64,000 bases of DNA from NCBI RefSeq assembly GCF_013375035.1, contig NZ_CP056032.1:3780001-3844000 (forward strand). The letters run 5' to 3'. This document shows positions 18,116-27,066 of the stretch, piece after piece. The notes under the pieces are model-generated. The model did no database searches. It saw only the letters and a list, made by a program, of their open reading frames with translations, and was not told the DNA's origin. Numbering within the stretch: position 1 is the first letter of the stretch; every line of letters begins with the position of its first letter. This stretch comes from Spirosoma sp. KUDC1026. Its GTDB lineage: Bacteria > Bacteroidota > Bacteroidia > Cytophagales > Spirosomataceae. The translations under genes and the position numbers were made by a program.

Positions 18116-18511
18116 TTAGCTAATCTTTGCTGCGTCACCCAGGCGATTGATGCCTGACTGAACTTGTTTCGCTAATTCTTCCGATTTCGTCTCGGCTTTA
18201 TCAGCGTACACGTCAAATTCGTCCATTGCTTTGTTGGCGACAAGGCTTGCGTTGGTTTTGACGTTGTCAATTGTTTCCTTGGCCTGAGATTTAACTTTGT
18301 CCCATTGGTGCTGGGCTTCTTTTGTCTGACCATTGACCGTATCAAGTATTTGCTTGCGCATTTTTTTTCCTGACCGGGGAGCGATAAGCAGACCAACGGC
18401 TACACCCGCAACTAACCCGGTTACTAAACCAGACAGAAAGGTCTGGTTGCCTAGATAATTCAGAGGTTGCTTTCTGCTTTCAAAAAGTGTATCAAAAGAC
18501 ACGCGTGACAT
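18116..18511 (-). CDS. YtxH domain-containing stress-type protein
   Basis: A 131-residue protein with one hydrophobic glycine-rich segment, FLSGLVTGLVAGVAVGLLIA, followed at once by PRSGKKMRKQI, the YtxH/gas-vesicle-GvpP-like signature. The rest is an amphipathic helix (KSQAKETIDNVKTNASLVAN). Such proteins are often induced by general stress in other bacteria, with no defined biochemical role. The ATG at 18511 (MSRVSFDTLF) is chosen; an upstream start at 18577 adds an atypical tail. About 150 bases separate it from the downstream membrane protein gene on the same strand. Confidence 0.82.
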   Translation of the reverse strand: MSRVSFDTLFESRKQPLNYLGNQTFLSGLVTGLVAGVAVGLLIAPRSGKKMRKQILDTVNGQTKEAQHQWDKVKSQAKETIDNVKTNASLVANKAMDEFDVYADKAETKSEELAKQVQSGINRLGDAAKIS

Positions 18512-18922
18512 AGTAGTATTTTGGTTGGTTATTGCCGAACAATAGCGAAATAACCGTACCAAAAGAGTAACTCTCAAGCTAATCTATTATAGATCAACGC
18601 TTTAATTTTTTTCATCACGCATGTACGCACCCATACATACGTAGGTAATTTTACTCGTATATGTGGCTATTATTACCCATAATACAGTAAGTATTTGTAC
18701 ACAATAATTTGCGTTGTTCAACAGCCGCGCTCGCTCTAGGCAATCATTCTGGCAGCGCTAACAAAGCACAAAATCTTTTTATACCTGGCTCCAATTACCG
18801 TCCCGCTAAACGAGGTCTGATGGGCGCGGTTTAGATTGAGTTTATCAGACGATTTCCCCGTACAAGGACGAATTAATTACCTTCGTTGCGGCACCACTAC
18901 GCTACCAACTACTACAACGCAC
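18512..18922. other. Intergenic region between divergent genes
   Basis: A 411-base, locally A/T-rich gap between the divergent YtxH and beta-lactamase genes. It must hold promoters for both, but no clear Bacteroidota -33/-7 pair or inverted-repeat operator could be picked out by eye. No small open reading frame with a convincing start was seen. Confidence 0.5.
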
Positions 18923-19840
18923 ATGACTCGGCTTAACCCCCAACGTATCTGTCTTATTCTAAGCTGCATTAGTTCGCTGACTCTCTGTCTTCCCGCAGTC
19001 GGGCAGAAACGCCAGTCCATCGAGCAGTTACGCCAAAATATCGAGCAGGAAATTAGCAAGCAGCCGGGCGTGTATGCCGTTGCGTTTAAAGACGGGGCTA
19101 CTGGGCGGGAACTGCTCATCAACGAGCACCAGTCGTTTCACGCAGCCAGTACCATGAAAACCCCGGTGATGATCGAGGTGTATAAACAGCAGACGCAGGG
19201 TAAGCTCTCGTTGTCGGATTCCATTCCCGTCAAAACGGAATTTATCAGCATTGTCGATGGTAGCCCCTACCAGTTGTCCATTAATCAGGATAGCGACACG
19301 AGTACGTATAAGGAGCTAGGTAGACAGCGGACCATGGCCTCGCTACTGTACGATATGATTACTGTCAGCAGTAACCTGGCCACGAATCTTATCATCGAGC
19401 GGGTCGGCGCTCCCAACGTCTTGCAGACGATGCGGGATATGGGCGCAAAAGACATTCAGGTATTACGCGGGGTAGAAGACACGAAAGCCTTTCAGAAAGG
19501 GCTTAATAACACCACAACGGCCTACGACCTGATGCTAATTTTCAGCCAGCTTGCCCAGGGCCAGGCTGTCAGTCCTGAAGCTTCGGCGGAGATGGTGAAG
19601 GTACTATTGGATCAGAAATTCAAGTCTGTTATTCCGGCTAAACTACCCAGCGGTGTCAAGGTTGCTCACAAAACGGGCTCAATCGCAGGCGTTCACCACG
19701 ATTCGGGAATTGTTTACCTGCCCGACGGTCGCTATTACGTACTGGTGCTGCTGTCGCAGGGTATCAAGGACGACAAAGCGGCCGTGGCCATGATGGCTGG
19801 TCTCTCTGAGCGGATTTATCAGTACGTAACGCAGCCCTGA
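18923..19840 (+). CDS. Class A beta-lactamase family serine hydrolase
   Basis: A 305-residue exported protein; the ATG at 18923 gives MTRLNPQRICLILSCISSLTLCLPAVGQ, a signal peptide. Class A motifs are visible in order: S76-T-M-K79 (nucleophile and general base), S149-S150-N151 in place of the usual S-D-N, E185 in RGVED for the deacylating glutamate region, and K250-T-G in HKTGS. Class A enzymes open the beta-lactam ring of penicillins and cephalosporins in the periplasm. The central aspartate of SDN is replaced by serine, which might alter activity, so a non-lactamase serine hydrolase role is possible. No regulator gene is adjacent. Confidence 0.86.
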   Translation: MTRLNPQRICLILSCISSLTLCLPAVGQKRQSIEQLRQNIEQEISKQPGVYAVAFKDGATGRELLINEHQSFHAASTMKTPVMIEVYKQQTQGKLSLSDSIPVKTEFISIVDGSPYQLSINQDSDTSTYKELGRQRTMASLLYDMITVSSNLATNLIIERVGAPNVLQTMRDMGAKDIQVLRGVEDTKAFQKGLNNTTTAYDLMLIFSQLAQGQAVSPEASAEMVKVLLDQKFKSVIPAKLPSGVKVAHKTGSIAGVHHDSGIVYLPDGRYYVLVLLSQGIKDDKAAVAMMAGLSERIYQYVTQP

Positions 19841-19855
19841 CGGTCGGCAGGTTTT

Positions 19856-20926
19856 CTATTTGGTTTTACTGTGCTGATTCGTGTAGTGCTCCCGTAGCAG
19901 GTCTTCACCGAAGTCGTTGGTCAGATCCCGGACGATGGTGTGAATGTGGTTGGCGTTTGTCTGCGAGTTGTCGTATTCGATGAGCAGCATCGGTCCGTGG
20001 ATGCGGTAGTACCAGCCTTTCCCTTCGCCCACCTCAGGGGTCAGGTCACCGGCCCAGCCAAAACGAAGCTGATCGAGCCCCGCTTTTTTGATACGTCCCA
20101 TCTGCTGATTGGCCAGCGTAACGCGGTAATTGCTCAGATAGACCTGGAGCAGATTCAGAAACAGCGTCTGCTGCTCCGGCGTCATCTCGGCCATGGGCAG
20201 GCCGTCCATCCGCTCCATCGACGCCTTGCGGCTGTTACCGGTAATAATTTCGCGGTAGGCAACGGGTGCCAGCACGGCTTTCTGTCGCTGTTCAGCCGTC
20301 AGCGTTGACAGCAGCGCAAACGCCAGCTGGGTTTCCTGCTTTAAGATTTGTTTCCCTTTCTGCGGTACGTCAGCGCGAACCTCACCCGGATTGCTGCCCA
20401 GAAACAGGGGCGATACGCTCAGCACCTGACCCGTCAGCGACGAAAAATTTAGGGACAGATGGTGGCCTTCCACCCGCCAGCCCCAGGGGTCGGCTTCCGT
20501 CGACGGATCGCCGAAGACGGTAAATGCGTAATTGTCCGGGTCGCGATAGGTGTCGGTACTGGAGCGTTTTTCAATGACCCGCAGTACGTTCTCCATGTTC
20601 ATAATCTCGGTGGCTTTGTCGTAGCCCGTCTGGCTCATGCCCGTTTTGATCAACGCCAGGGCCAGTTTTCGCTGGTCGGGGGTCATTTGCTTTAAAGCCA
20701 GCCCTTTCCGGTCGCGCGGTACAAAGTGCCAGTTGTAACGCTCATCATCGGCAAAGGGATACGTCGCCAGTTTTCGCTGCTCAGGTGTCAGCGACTGCAG
20801 AAAGGCCTGTACGGATTCCTGCATATCGTCTTTCAGACGCTGCTGCCGAATGGTAGTCGTTTGCGCCCAGGCGCCCGGCACGAACGCCACCAGCGCGAGC
20901 AACCAACTAAAAAATAAAGTTTTCAT
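19856..20926 (-). CDS. DUF3500 domain-containing exported protein
   Basis: A 356-residue protein with a signal peptide (FFSWLLALVAFVPGAWAQ). The body matches the DUF3500 pattern: repeated LTPEQRKLATYPF, MTPDQRKLALALIKTGMS and LTAEQRQKAVL helices, FGDPSTEADPWGWRVEGHHLSLNF, and a late RIHGPMLLIEYDNSQTNANHIH. The His- and Asn-rich end (NHIHTIVRDLTNDFGEDLLREHY) is conserved in the family. The function of the family is unknown. It is convergent with the beta-lactamase gene, 15 bases away, with no obvious terminator between them. Confidence 0.88.
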   Translation of the reverse strand: MKTLFFSWLLALVAFVPGAWAQTTTIRQQRLKDDMQESVQAFLQSLTPEQRKLATYPFADDERYNWHFVPRDRKGLALKQMTPDQRKLALALIKTGMSQTGYDKATEIMNMENVLRVIEKRSSTDTYRDPDNYAFTVFGDPSTEADPWGWRVEGHHLSLNFSSLTGQVLSVSPLFLGSNPGEVRADVPQKGKQILKQETQLAFALLSTLTAEQRQKAVLAPVAYREIITGNSRKASMERMDGLPMAEMTPEQQTLFLNLLQVYLSNYRVTLANQQMGRIKKAGLDQLRFGWAGDLTPEVGEGKGWYYRIHGPMLLIEYDNSQTNANHIHTIVRDLTNDFGEDLLREHYTNQHSKTK

Positions 20927-21070
20927 AAGCCATGGCCTGTTGCACAGACAAAAGCCCGCCGGGCTGTTTGTTTACTGCCAGTCTACATGTATGTATATAG
21001 ACATAATCCATCAAAATCCGTTATTTGCGGCAGAGCTTATTAGTCCACCATCGTCTCCTGTCCCAGCTTT

Positions 21071-21541
21071 ATGAAATCAATCATTACGATTTGTCTGCTC
21101 ATCGGGTTACTGTCCTGCAAACAGGAAGAAGCTCCTGAGCCTGCCATCAAACCCACCAATTTTGTTGGGGCTTATCAGTTCAGTGGTTCGATCACGTACA
21201 GCGAGGCCACGGAAGGATACCTATCTTCGCCCAGAATAACTCGATCGGGCAACGTTTCAGGCGAGCTGCTGGTCACTACTTTCGGCAGCGGAACGGCCAT
21301 ACAGATTATCGAAACGTCGGGCACTACGGAGGTAAACAAACGCTATCAGGCATCGCCCGCTACGCAGCAAATGGTTCCGCTTTACACGGCCAGCAGCAGC
21401 GCGTCCAATGCTGATATAAAGGGAAGTATTTACTTGATCAATGACAAAGAAATCAGCGTTTCCCGAACGATTACGACCAAGTACGGAAGCACCTATTACA
21501 CGACCGAAGTATCTCTCCGGGGCGTTAAAAACAAATCGTAA
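21071..21541 (+). CDS. Hypothetical lipoprotein
   Basis: A 156-residue predicted lipoprotein. The signal ends at LIGLLSC, with the lipidated cysteine at residue 16, followed by an acidic stretch (KQEEAPEPAIKP). The mature part appears beta-rich (YQFSGSITYSEATEGYL, RTITTKYGSTYYTTEVSL) and contains no motif I recognise. It is probably a small outer-membrane or periplasmic lipoprotein. It is convergent with the PQQ dehydrogenase gene and is followed by a strong hairpin. Confidence 0.75.
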   Translation: MKSIITICLLIGLLSCKQEEAPEPAIKPTNFVGAYQFSGSITYSEATEGYLSSPRITRSGNVSGELLVTTFGSGTAIQIIETSGTTEVNKRYQASPATQQMVPLYTASSSASNADIKGSIYLINDKEISVSRTITTKYGSTYYTTEVSLRGVKNKS

Positions 21542-21551
21542 CCTTGCTTAC

Positions 21552-21593
21552 AACGCAGAAGGGCAGGCCATTGCTGGTCTGCCCTTCTGCGTT
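21552..21593. terminator. Bidirectional terminator-like hairpin
   Basis: Perfect 15-base arms, AACGCAGAAGGGCAG (21552-21566) and its complement (21579-21593), with a 12-base loop, lie between convergent genes ending at 21541 and 21605. They could end transcription from either side. Confidence 0.7.
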
Positions 21594-21604
21594 AATTGGG
21601 TGAT

Positions 21605-22861
21605 CTATTTTGCCGCTATTCGTAGGATCTTTCCGCCACTAAGGTCGCAGAGGTATAGTTCGTGTTTCTGGTCTTCGCCGAAGGCTGAAATCGACCCGGC
21701 CCGCTCGGTCAGCAGTTGATTGTTAGTTGCTTTCTTACCATCGGCCGTTAGCGCCCAGACGCGACCGCTGGCGTAATCGGCATAAATGTATTTGCCTTTC
21801 AGGGCTCCGTTCTGCGCTCCCCGGTACACATAGCCGCCCGTAATCGATATATCGCCGTTGGCGTGGCTATATTGCCAGACGGGCGAAATCAACGTAGCAT
21901 CGGGTTTGGGATCACTGGCTTTGTAATCGGCCTTCCCTTCCTTGACACGCCAGCCGTAGTTGCCGCCTTTCTCTACGATATCGACCTCTTCAATCTCATT
22001 CTGTCCGACGTCACCCGCCCACAGCTGTCCTTTCGCGTCGAAGCTGATGCGCCAGGGGTTACGGAGCCCGTAGGCATAAATTTCTTCCCGGTAACCGTCT
22101 TTGTTTCCTTTGTAGGGATTGTCAGCCGGAATGCCATAGTGACCTTTTTCCGTGCTGTTCACATCGACCCGAAGAATTTTGCCCAGCCAGCTGCTTTTAT
22201 TCTGCGCGTTGTTTTTGGGATCACCTCCGCTCCCGCCATCGCCGGTTGATACGTACAGATAGCCGTCCGGGCCGAATAGAACCTTACCACCATTGTGGTT
22301 GGCGTACGGCTGTTCAAACCGAAAAAGAATTACCTCACTTCCCGGCTCAACAGACGTAGCCTTTGGCGATGACGCTTTGAAGCGGCTCACGATGGTTTCG
22401 CGTGGATTGTTCTTCGTGTAGTTGACGTAGAAATATCCATTCTCGTTGAACTTCGGGTGGAAGGCCAGCCCCAGCAAACCCATTTCCCCCCCGTAGGCTA
22501 CTTTGTTCTGGATGTCCAGGTACGTAGCCGCCGAAGCGGCAGCCGGGTTATTCTCAAATACCTTGATCTGACCAGCCTGCTCAACCACGAAGACGCGGTT
22601 CGTGCCGTCATTGGCGTAGGTGTAGTCGACGGGCGAATCGAAACTGAGTTTTGGATAAGCATTCACCACCTGAATGGCCATCGGGGCGGGTTCGTCCGCT
22701 TTGAGTGAGGCCAGATTAGTGGGCAATACGCTGGCGGTAGCCATTATCGTTCCAGATGACGTAGTTTCCGAGTCCTGGCTGCAGGCTTCCGCAATCAGCC
22801 AAGCAACAACCGAAGTGGCCACCAGCGAGATTAATAGCGAAAGAAAAGCTTTGTTCAACAT
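21605..22861 (-). CDS. Exported PQQ-dependent sugar dehydrogenase (soluble GDH/HHIP-like)
   Basis: A 418-residue six-bladed-propeller quinoprotein of the glucose/sorbosone dehydrogenase family. It starts with a hydrophobic signal or anchor (LLISLVATSVVAWLIAEAC). Family features are GGEMGLLGLAFHPKFNENGY, the active-site block YANHNGGKVLFGPDGYLYVSTGDGG with its catalytic histidine, GLRNPWRISFD, LWAGDVGQNEIEEVDI and GGYVYRG. Members oxidise aldoses or related alcohols using PQQ and calcium. Specificity varies widely, so the substrate is unknown. It is a second, unrelated PQQ enzyme in the window. Confidence 0.9.
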   Translation of the reverse strand: MLNKAFLSLLISLVATSVVAWLIAEACSQDSETTSSGTIMATASVLPTNLASLKADEPAPMAIQVVNAYPKLSFDSPVDYTYANDGTNRVFVVEQAGQIKVFENNPAAASAATYLDIQNKVAYGGEMGLLGLAFHPKFNENGYFYVNYTKNNPRETIVSRFKASSPKATSVEPGSEVILFRFEQPYANHNGGKVLFGPDGYLYVSTGDGGSGGDPKNNAQNKSSWLGKILRVDVNSTEKGHYGIPADNPYKGNKDGYREEIYAYGLRNPWRISFDAKGQLWAGDVGQNEIEEVDIVEKGGNYGWRVKEGKADYKASDPKPDATLISPVWQYSHANGDISITGGYVYRGAQNGALKGKYIYADYASGRVWALTADGKKATNNQLLTERAGSISAFGEDQKHELYLCDLSGGKILRIAAK

Positions 22862-23098
22862 GAGTAGGTAGACTGTATTCGTTCATTACGTACGTACAAA
22901 TACAGCGCCAGGGATCGATACCGAACTTTGCGGCCTGTTTTTTGTTTCAAATTCGATGATTCACTCCGCATCCAACGCTAAACGAAACCTTAATTGGTTT
23001 GCCCGTTGGTGGGGTTATTCTACACATCGGGGCAACGACTCTACTACGTTTTTACCCAATTTTGGCTTGTATTGACCCTTTTTGTTCTTCGGCTACTC

Positions 23099-23944
23099 AT
23101 GACCACTGCCAGTAACCCGTTTATCGACCACCTGCTCAGCCAGCGGAACCAGTACCGTTATAAGCTACCCTCCCGCCCCGATGCCGGTCGGTTCATCGAT
23201 CACCTGATGCGGTTTCTGTTTCCGGTCACGAAAGATTGTCAGTCGGCTTCGCAGGACCTGGGCGAAACGTACCAGCAGCTACAGCATCAGCTGGCCTGTC
23301 TGCTTCAGCCGCTGCAAACGAACCTGGCCGATACGCCCGAGGTTCTGGCAGAACAATTTTTCGACCAGCTACCTGCTATCTATGATAGTCTGCTGCTGGA
23401 CGCCCATGCCATTCTGGACAATGATCCGGCAGCCATTGGTATCGAAGAAGTTATTGCCGTTTACCCCGGCTTTTATGCCATTTCGGTTTACCGGATTGCG
23501 CATGAGTTACTACGGCTCAATGTGCCCATGCTGCCCCGGATGCTGACCGAGTATGCCCACGGCCATACGGGTATCGACATTCATCCCGGTGCGCAGATTG
23601 GCCGGGCTTTTTTCATCGATCACGGTACAGGCGTCGTCATCGGCGAGACAACCGTCATCGGCGATAACGTCAAGATTTACCAGGGCGTTACGTTAGGCGC
23701 CACCCATGTTGCCAAGTCGATGGCGCAGAAAAAGCGGCACCCAACCATTGAGAAGAACGTAGTAATCTACGCCAATGCCACCATACTGGGTGGACATACA
23801 GTCGTGGGTCATGATTCAGTTATTGGCGGTAACGTCTGGCTGACAACCAGCGTCGAACCGTATTCGCTGGTGTTCCACCAGCACCAGACCGACGTTCGGC
23901 TGAAGTCCATCGACTCGAACGAACCCATCAACTTTGTAATTTAA
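23099..23944 (+). CDS. cysE: Serine O-acetyltransferase
   Basis: A 281-residue acetyltransferase that makes O-acetylserine from serine and acetyl-CoA, the first step of cysteine synthesis. The N-terminal helical part is followed by the left-handed beta-helix: [40 protein letters not shown] and [20 protein letters not shown]. The histidine in DHGTG is the expected catalytic base. The ATG at 23099 starts [13 protein letters not shown]; an earlier in-frame start would add a hydrophobic leader unlike the family. Its stop codon overlaps the start of the cysteine synthase gene by one base. Confidence 0.94.
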   Translation: MTTASNPFIDHLLSQRNQYRYKLPSRPDAGRFIDHLMRFLFPVTKDCQSASQDLGETYQQLQHQLACLLQPLQTNLADTPEVLAEQFFDQLPAIYDSLLLDAHAILDNDPAAIGIEEVIAVYPGFYAISVYRIAHELLRLNVPMLPRMLTEYAHGHTGIDIHPGAQIGRAFFIDHGTGVVIGETTVIGDNVKIYQGVTLGATHVAKSMAQKKRHPTIEKNVVIYANATILGGHTVVGHDSVIGGNVWLTTSVEPYSLVFHQHQTDVRLKSIDSNEPINFVI

Positions 23945-24852
23945 TGCGTGCTGATTCTATTTTAGACACCATCGGCCAGACGCCCCACGTCCGGCTGAAT
24001 CGATTATTTCCAGGCTACGAGGTCTGGATGAAACTCGAAAAAGCCAATCCCGGCGCGAGTATCAAAGACCGAATCGCCCTGGCCATGATCGAAGACGCCG
24101 AAGCAAACGGTCTACTCCGGTCGGGCAGTACGATTATCGAACCTACCTCGGGGAATACAGGTATCGGTCTGGCGATGGTAGCCGCCGTTAAGGGATACCG
24201 GATCATTCTGGTCATGCCCGAATCCATGAGCGTTGAACGACGCAAGATCATGGCTGCCTACGGCGCGGAATTTGATCTCACCCCCCGTGATAAAGGAATG
24301 CGGGGAGCTATCGAACGGGCGGCTCAGCTGGTTGCCGAAACGCCCAATGCCTGGATGCCTCAGCAGTTCGACAACCCGGCCAATATTGCCATTCATAAGC
24401 GCACAACGGCCCAGGAAATTCTGACTGATTTCCCTGACGGAATCGACGTACTGATTACCGGCGTGGGTACCGGTGGACACATTACGGGCGTAGCCGAAGT
24501 GCTAAAAGAGAAGTTTCCTGACTTAAAAGTATATGCCGTTGAACCAGCGGCATCACCGGTTATCAGCGGAGGTCCGGCGGGTCCACATCCTATTCAGGGT
24601 ATTGGCGCGGGCTTCGTCCCCCAGAATCTGCACACGGCTGTGCTGGACGGTGTCATCCCGATCAGCAAAGAAGACGCCTATGCCATGGCGGGTCGGGCAG
24701 CCCGCGAGGAAGGTATTTTTGTCGGAATTTCGTCCGGTGCTTCGCTGGCCGCTATTAACCAGCAATTGCCCCAGATTCCAGCCGGCAGCCGGATAGTAAC
24801 GTTCTGCTACGACACCGGCGAGCGCTATCTTTCGGTTGACGGTTTATATTGA
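23944..24852 (+). CDS. cysK: Cysteine synthase (O-acetylserine sulfhydrylase)
   Basis: A 302-residue PLP enzyme making cysteine from O-acetylserine and sulfide. The PLP lysine lies in [20 protein letters not shown] is the substrate-binding loop, [11 protein letters not shown] binds the PLP phosphate, and [11 protein letters not shown] is the C-terminal family motif. It is translationally coupled to cysE through a TAATG overlap, which fits formation of the known serine acetyltransferase-sulfhydrylase complex. Assignment as CysK rather than CysM is by general similarity and could be wrong. Confidence 0.94.
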   Translation: MRADSILDTIGQTPHVRLNRLFPGYEVWMKLEKANPGASIKDRIALAMIEDAEANGLLRSGSTIIEPTSGNTGIGLAMVAAVKGYRIILVMPESMSVERRKIMAAYGAEFDLTPRDKGMRGAIERAAQLVAETPNAWMPQQFDNPANIAIHKRTTAQEILTDFPDGIDVLITGVGTGGHITGVAEVLKEKFPDLKVYAVEPAASPVISGGPAGPHPIQGIGAGFVPQNLHTAVLDGVIPISKEDAYAMAGRAAREEGIFVGISSGASLAAINQQLPQIPAGSRIVTFCYDTGERYLSVDGLY

Positions 24853-24860
24853 CCAACAGG

Positions 24861-24892
24861 TACCGCGCTGACACCAACGTATCAGCGCGGTA
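24861..24892. terminator. Terminator-like hairpin between cysK and a TetR gene
   Basis: Perfect 11-base arms, TACCGCGCTGA (24861-24871) and TCAGCGCGGTA (24882-24892), are followed on the + strand by TTTCC. They separate convergent genes ending at 24852 and 24911. Confidence 0.72.
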
Positions 24893-24910
24893 TTTCCTAC
24901 TCGTATCTGC

Positions 24911-25504
24911 TTAGCGAAGATTCCGCACGAATCGACGTATGGTTTCGCGGTAAACGGTTTCGGACTGCTCAAGCGACTGCTCATTCTGCAGCATCATGGC
25001 CAGCACGATCATGCCGTGCGACGCCGACCACCACTCAAAGTATAGTCGCTGAATACTTTCCTTCGACTTTGGAATAAACGAGAAAATGATTTTCCGCACA
25101 ATGTCGCTCACGTCCTGCATGGCGTTGGACTGACACACCGATGTTGTGCAGTTGGCCCCATTCAGGTTGTACATAACCTGGTAGATTTCCGGGTGCTGCA
25201 TCGCGAAGCTCCACTGAATCACGGAAACCTCAAACAGTTGCTTTTCGGGATCGCGGTACAGGTTCTGGATACGCTCGTATTCCTGCTTGAGAAACCGAAA
25301 TCCTTCGTTTCGTATTTCGCTCAGGAGGACGTCCTTGCTATCGAAATATTCGTAAATGATCGGTGCACTGTAGTTGATCGCGTCAGCAATTTTCCGGATT
25401 GAAACAGCCTGCCAGCCTTCCCGTCGGGCAATAGTTTTTGCCGTTAGTACGATGCCCGAACGGGTCTGTTCGTGGCTTCGTGGTTTGCGTTCGATTGTTT
25501 CCAT
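24911..25504 (-). CDS. TetR/AcrR family transcriptional regulator
   Basis: A 197-residue repressor-type regulator. The N-terminal helix-turn-helix covers about residues 15-60: IVLTAKTIARREGWQAVSIR then KIADAINYSAPIIYEYFDSK, with the typical DNA-recognition YSAPIIYEYF. The C-terminal ligand-binding domain contains a Trp-rich stretch (YFEWWSASHGMIVLAMM). No effector pump or enzyme gene is adjacent in a divergent arrangement; its target is unknown. A short inverted repeat sits 24-36 bases upstream of its start. Confidence 0.9.
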   Translation of the reverse strand: METIERKPRSHEQTRSGIVLTAKTIARREGWQAVSIRKIADAINYSAPIIYEYFDSKDVLLSEIRNEGFRFLKQEYERIQNLYRDPEKQLFEVSVIQWSFAMQHPEIYQVMYNLNGANCTTSVCQSNAMQDVSDIVRKIIFSFIPKSKESIQRLYFEWWSASHGMIVLAMMLQNEQSLEQSETVYRETIRRFVRNLR

Positions 25505-25527
25505 TTTCCCCAGCTGTCTTTAGTTAG

Positions 25528-25540
25528 TTAACGGTGTTAA
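25528..25540. promoter_or_regulatory. Possible TetR operator
   Basis: TTAAC-GGT-GTTAA is a short perfect inverted repeat upstream of the TetR-type gene that starts at 25504. The arms are only five bases, so chance occurrence is quite possible. It is proposed only from its position. Confidence 0.28.
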
Positions 25541-25692
25541 ATACCCTGAAAACTACAGCTTTATAAGCATTTAGGCCACAGATAAGTTATAATTTCACAA
25601 AATAGTCAACATTTATCTTTACAAATACTAATAAATTCGTCCTCATCGCCGTTTTATCCGACAAGTCAAACATAATCTTCTGATCATCAGGC

Positions 25693-26460
25693 TCAAGTCC
25701 GCTCAGCCAGCACCCAGACGGCCTCGTCGCCAAGACTGAATGTGTCCCCCTCAATCGTTCCGTAACAGGCCACTACCGACATGCCCGCTTCGGCGAATAG
25801 ATAGGTCAATTCGGCCAGTGTATAGACGTAATGCTGCGCCAGTCGGGTTTGCGTTTTCCCCTGGTAGACGTAGGTCAGGTGCGAGTCGATCCGGCTTTCG
25901 AGCGGGTCGTATTCATTCTCTACCATGAATAGAATCGGGTCCCCGTCGGCCCCCTCAATTGGCTGCCAGTTCCGGGCCTGGTAGTCAGGCAGCACCGATT
26001 CGGCAATCATTTCGGTATGGGCAAGAAAGCGGCCACCGGGCACCAGCAAATCGGCGATACGGGCCAGGAACGTCAACATTTCCGCCCGAGGAAAGAAGCT
26101 GAAACTATTACCCAGACAGTAGGCCGCAGCAAACGGACGCCCTGCTCCGATCTCATCCGGGTTCAGCGTCAGGAAATCACCCGCCAGGGCGTTCAGCACC
26201 AGCTTGTCTGCTTTAGCCGCAGCCTGTAGCTCCGCAATGTATTCCTCCGAAATATCGACGCCCGTTACGTGGGCGCCCATGCGTGCCAGGGACAGCGCAT
26301 GCCGACCATACCCACAGAAGATATCCAGAATCCGGTCGCCGGGACCAAACTCCAGAGTTTCGACGAGTAATTCCAGATCCAGTTGGGTCTGTTCGGCAGT
26401 CTGAGCCGCTTTCCAGGCCGTTTGAGGCAGCCCATGAAAAAAATTATGATACCAGGCCAA
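25693..26460 (-). CDS. SAM-dependent class I methyltransferase
   Basis: A methyltransferase of about 255 residues. Motif I is ILDIFCGYGRHALSLA, the SAM-binding glycine-rich loop, followed by VTGVDIS with the acidic residue for the ribose. AAYCLGNSFSFFP and LVPGGRFLAHTEMIAES fit later motifs. The conserved start of this family is AWYHNFFHGLPQTAW. I place the start at TTG 26460 because residues further upstream (an ATG at 26514) would be encoded by a GAATGAG-type repeat. The substrate is unknown. A repeat and the peroxiredoxin gene lie upstream on the same strand. Confidence 0.82.
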   Translation of the reverse strand: MAWYHNFFHGLPQTAWKAAQTAEQTQLDLELLVETLEFGPGDRILDIFCGYGRHALSLARMGAHVTGVDISEEYIAELQAAAKADKLVLNALAGDFLTLNPDEIGAGRPFAAAYCLGNSFSFFPRAEMLTFLARIADLLVPGGRFLAHTEMIAESVLPDYQARNWQPIEGADGDPILFMVENEYDPLESRIDSHLTYVYQGKTQTRLAQHYVYTLAELTYLFAEAGMSVVACYGTIEGDTFSLGDEAVWVLAERT

Positions 26461-26463
26461 TGG

Positions 26464-26492
26464 GCGAAAGAGTGAAAGAGTGAATGAGCGAA
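26464..26492. repeat. Short GAGTGAA-type tandem repeat
   Basis: GCGAAAGAGTGAAAGAGTGA continues as ATGAGCGAATT. It is a degenerate tandem of the same unit seen at 37821-37906, here just upstream of the methyltransferase coding region. Confidence 0.6.
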
Positions 26493-26515
26493 TTCTACAC
26501 AGCCGGAAGATCATT

Positions 26516-26585
26516 GACAGGATTACAGGATTAACAGGTGAAAGTCCTGATTAGATAAAAATCTTATTAATCCTGTAATCCTGTC
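26516..26585. repeat. Perfect 18-base inverted repeat
   Basis: GACAGGATTACAGGATTA (26516-26533) is followed by its exact complement at 26568-26585. Inside each arm an ACAGGATTA-like unit recurs. It separates the peroxiredoxin gene from the methyltransferase gene on the minus strand and could act as a terminator or a dispersed palindromic repeat. Confidence 0.8.
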
Positions 26586-26598
26586 CAAAAAACCAGTC

Positions 26599-27066
26599 CT
26601 ACTGAAGGGTGGCGAGGGTTTGCTGGATGGCGGAGAAGCTGGGTACGTCGCCCGCGCTTTCCAGTAACTCGGCATACTGCACGATACCATTGCCGTCAAT
26701 CACGAAAGCCGACCGCTTACTGACGCCCTTCAGGTTCATGACAAACGTTTCGTAATACGTATCGTAAGCCTGCGACACTTCCTTGTTAAAATCAGACAGC
26801 AAATTGAACGGCAGTTGCTGGTCTTCCTTGAATTTGGCCAGCGTAAACGGCGAATCTACCGAGATAGCCAGTACCTCCGCATTCAGGTTTGTATAGGTCG
26901 CGATGTTGTCGCGCATCTCGCAGAGTTCGGTTGTGCAGACGCTGGTGAACGCCATCGGAAAGAACAGAATAACGACATTCTTTCCCGCAAAATCGGACAA
27001 CGCTATTTCCTGACGCTCGCTGTTAAACAGCGTAAATTCTGGTGCTTTTTGACCAACTGTCGGCAT
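26599..27066 (-). CDS. Peroxiredoxin (AhpE/TSA type)
   Basis: A 155-residue cytoplasmic thiol peroxidase that reduces hydroperoxides. The thioredoxin-fold start KAPEFTLFNSERQEIALSDF is followed by the active-site segment FFPMAFTSVCTTELCEMRDN, where the first cysteine in TSVC is the peroxidatic one and the next (ELC) is placed as in AhpE-type proteins. AISVDSPFTLAKFKEDQQLP is also typical. The length is normal for a single-domain peroxiredoxin. The reductant is unknown, as no thioredoxin or reductase gene is adjacent. Confidence 0.93.
   Translation of the reverse strand: MPTVGQKAPEFTLFNSERQEIALSDFAGKNVVILFFPMAFTSVCTTELCEMRDNIATYTNLNAEVLAISVDSPFTLAKFKEDQQLPFNLLSDFNKEVSQAYDTYYETFVMNLKGVSKRSAFVIDGNGIVQYAELLESAGDVPSFSAIQQTLATLQ

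Noticed and set aside
20951-20965. AGCCC-GCC-GGGCT hairpin as a terminator
   Set aside because: It lies upstream of both divergent genes, so it cannot end either transcript; the five-base stem may be chance.
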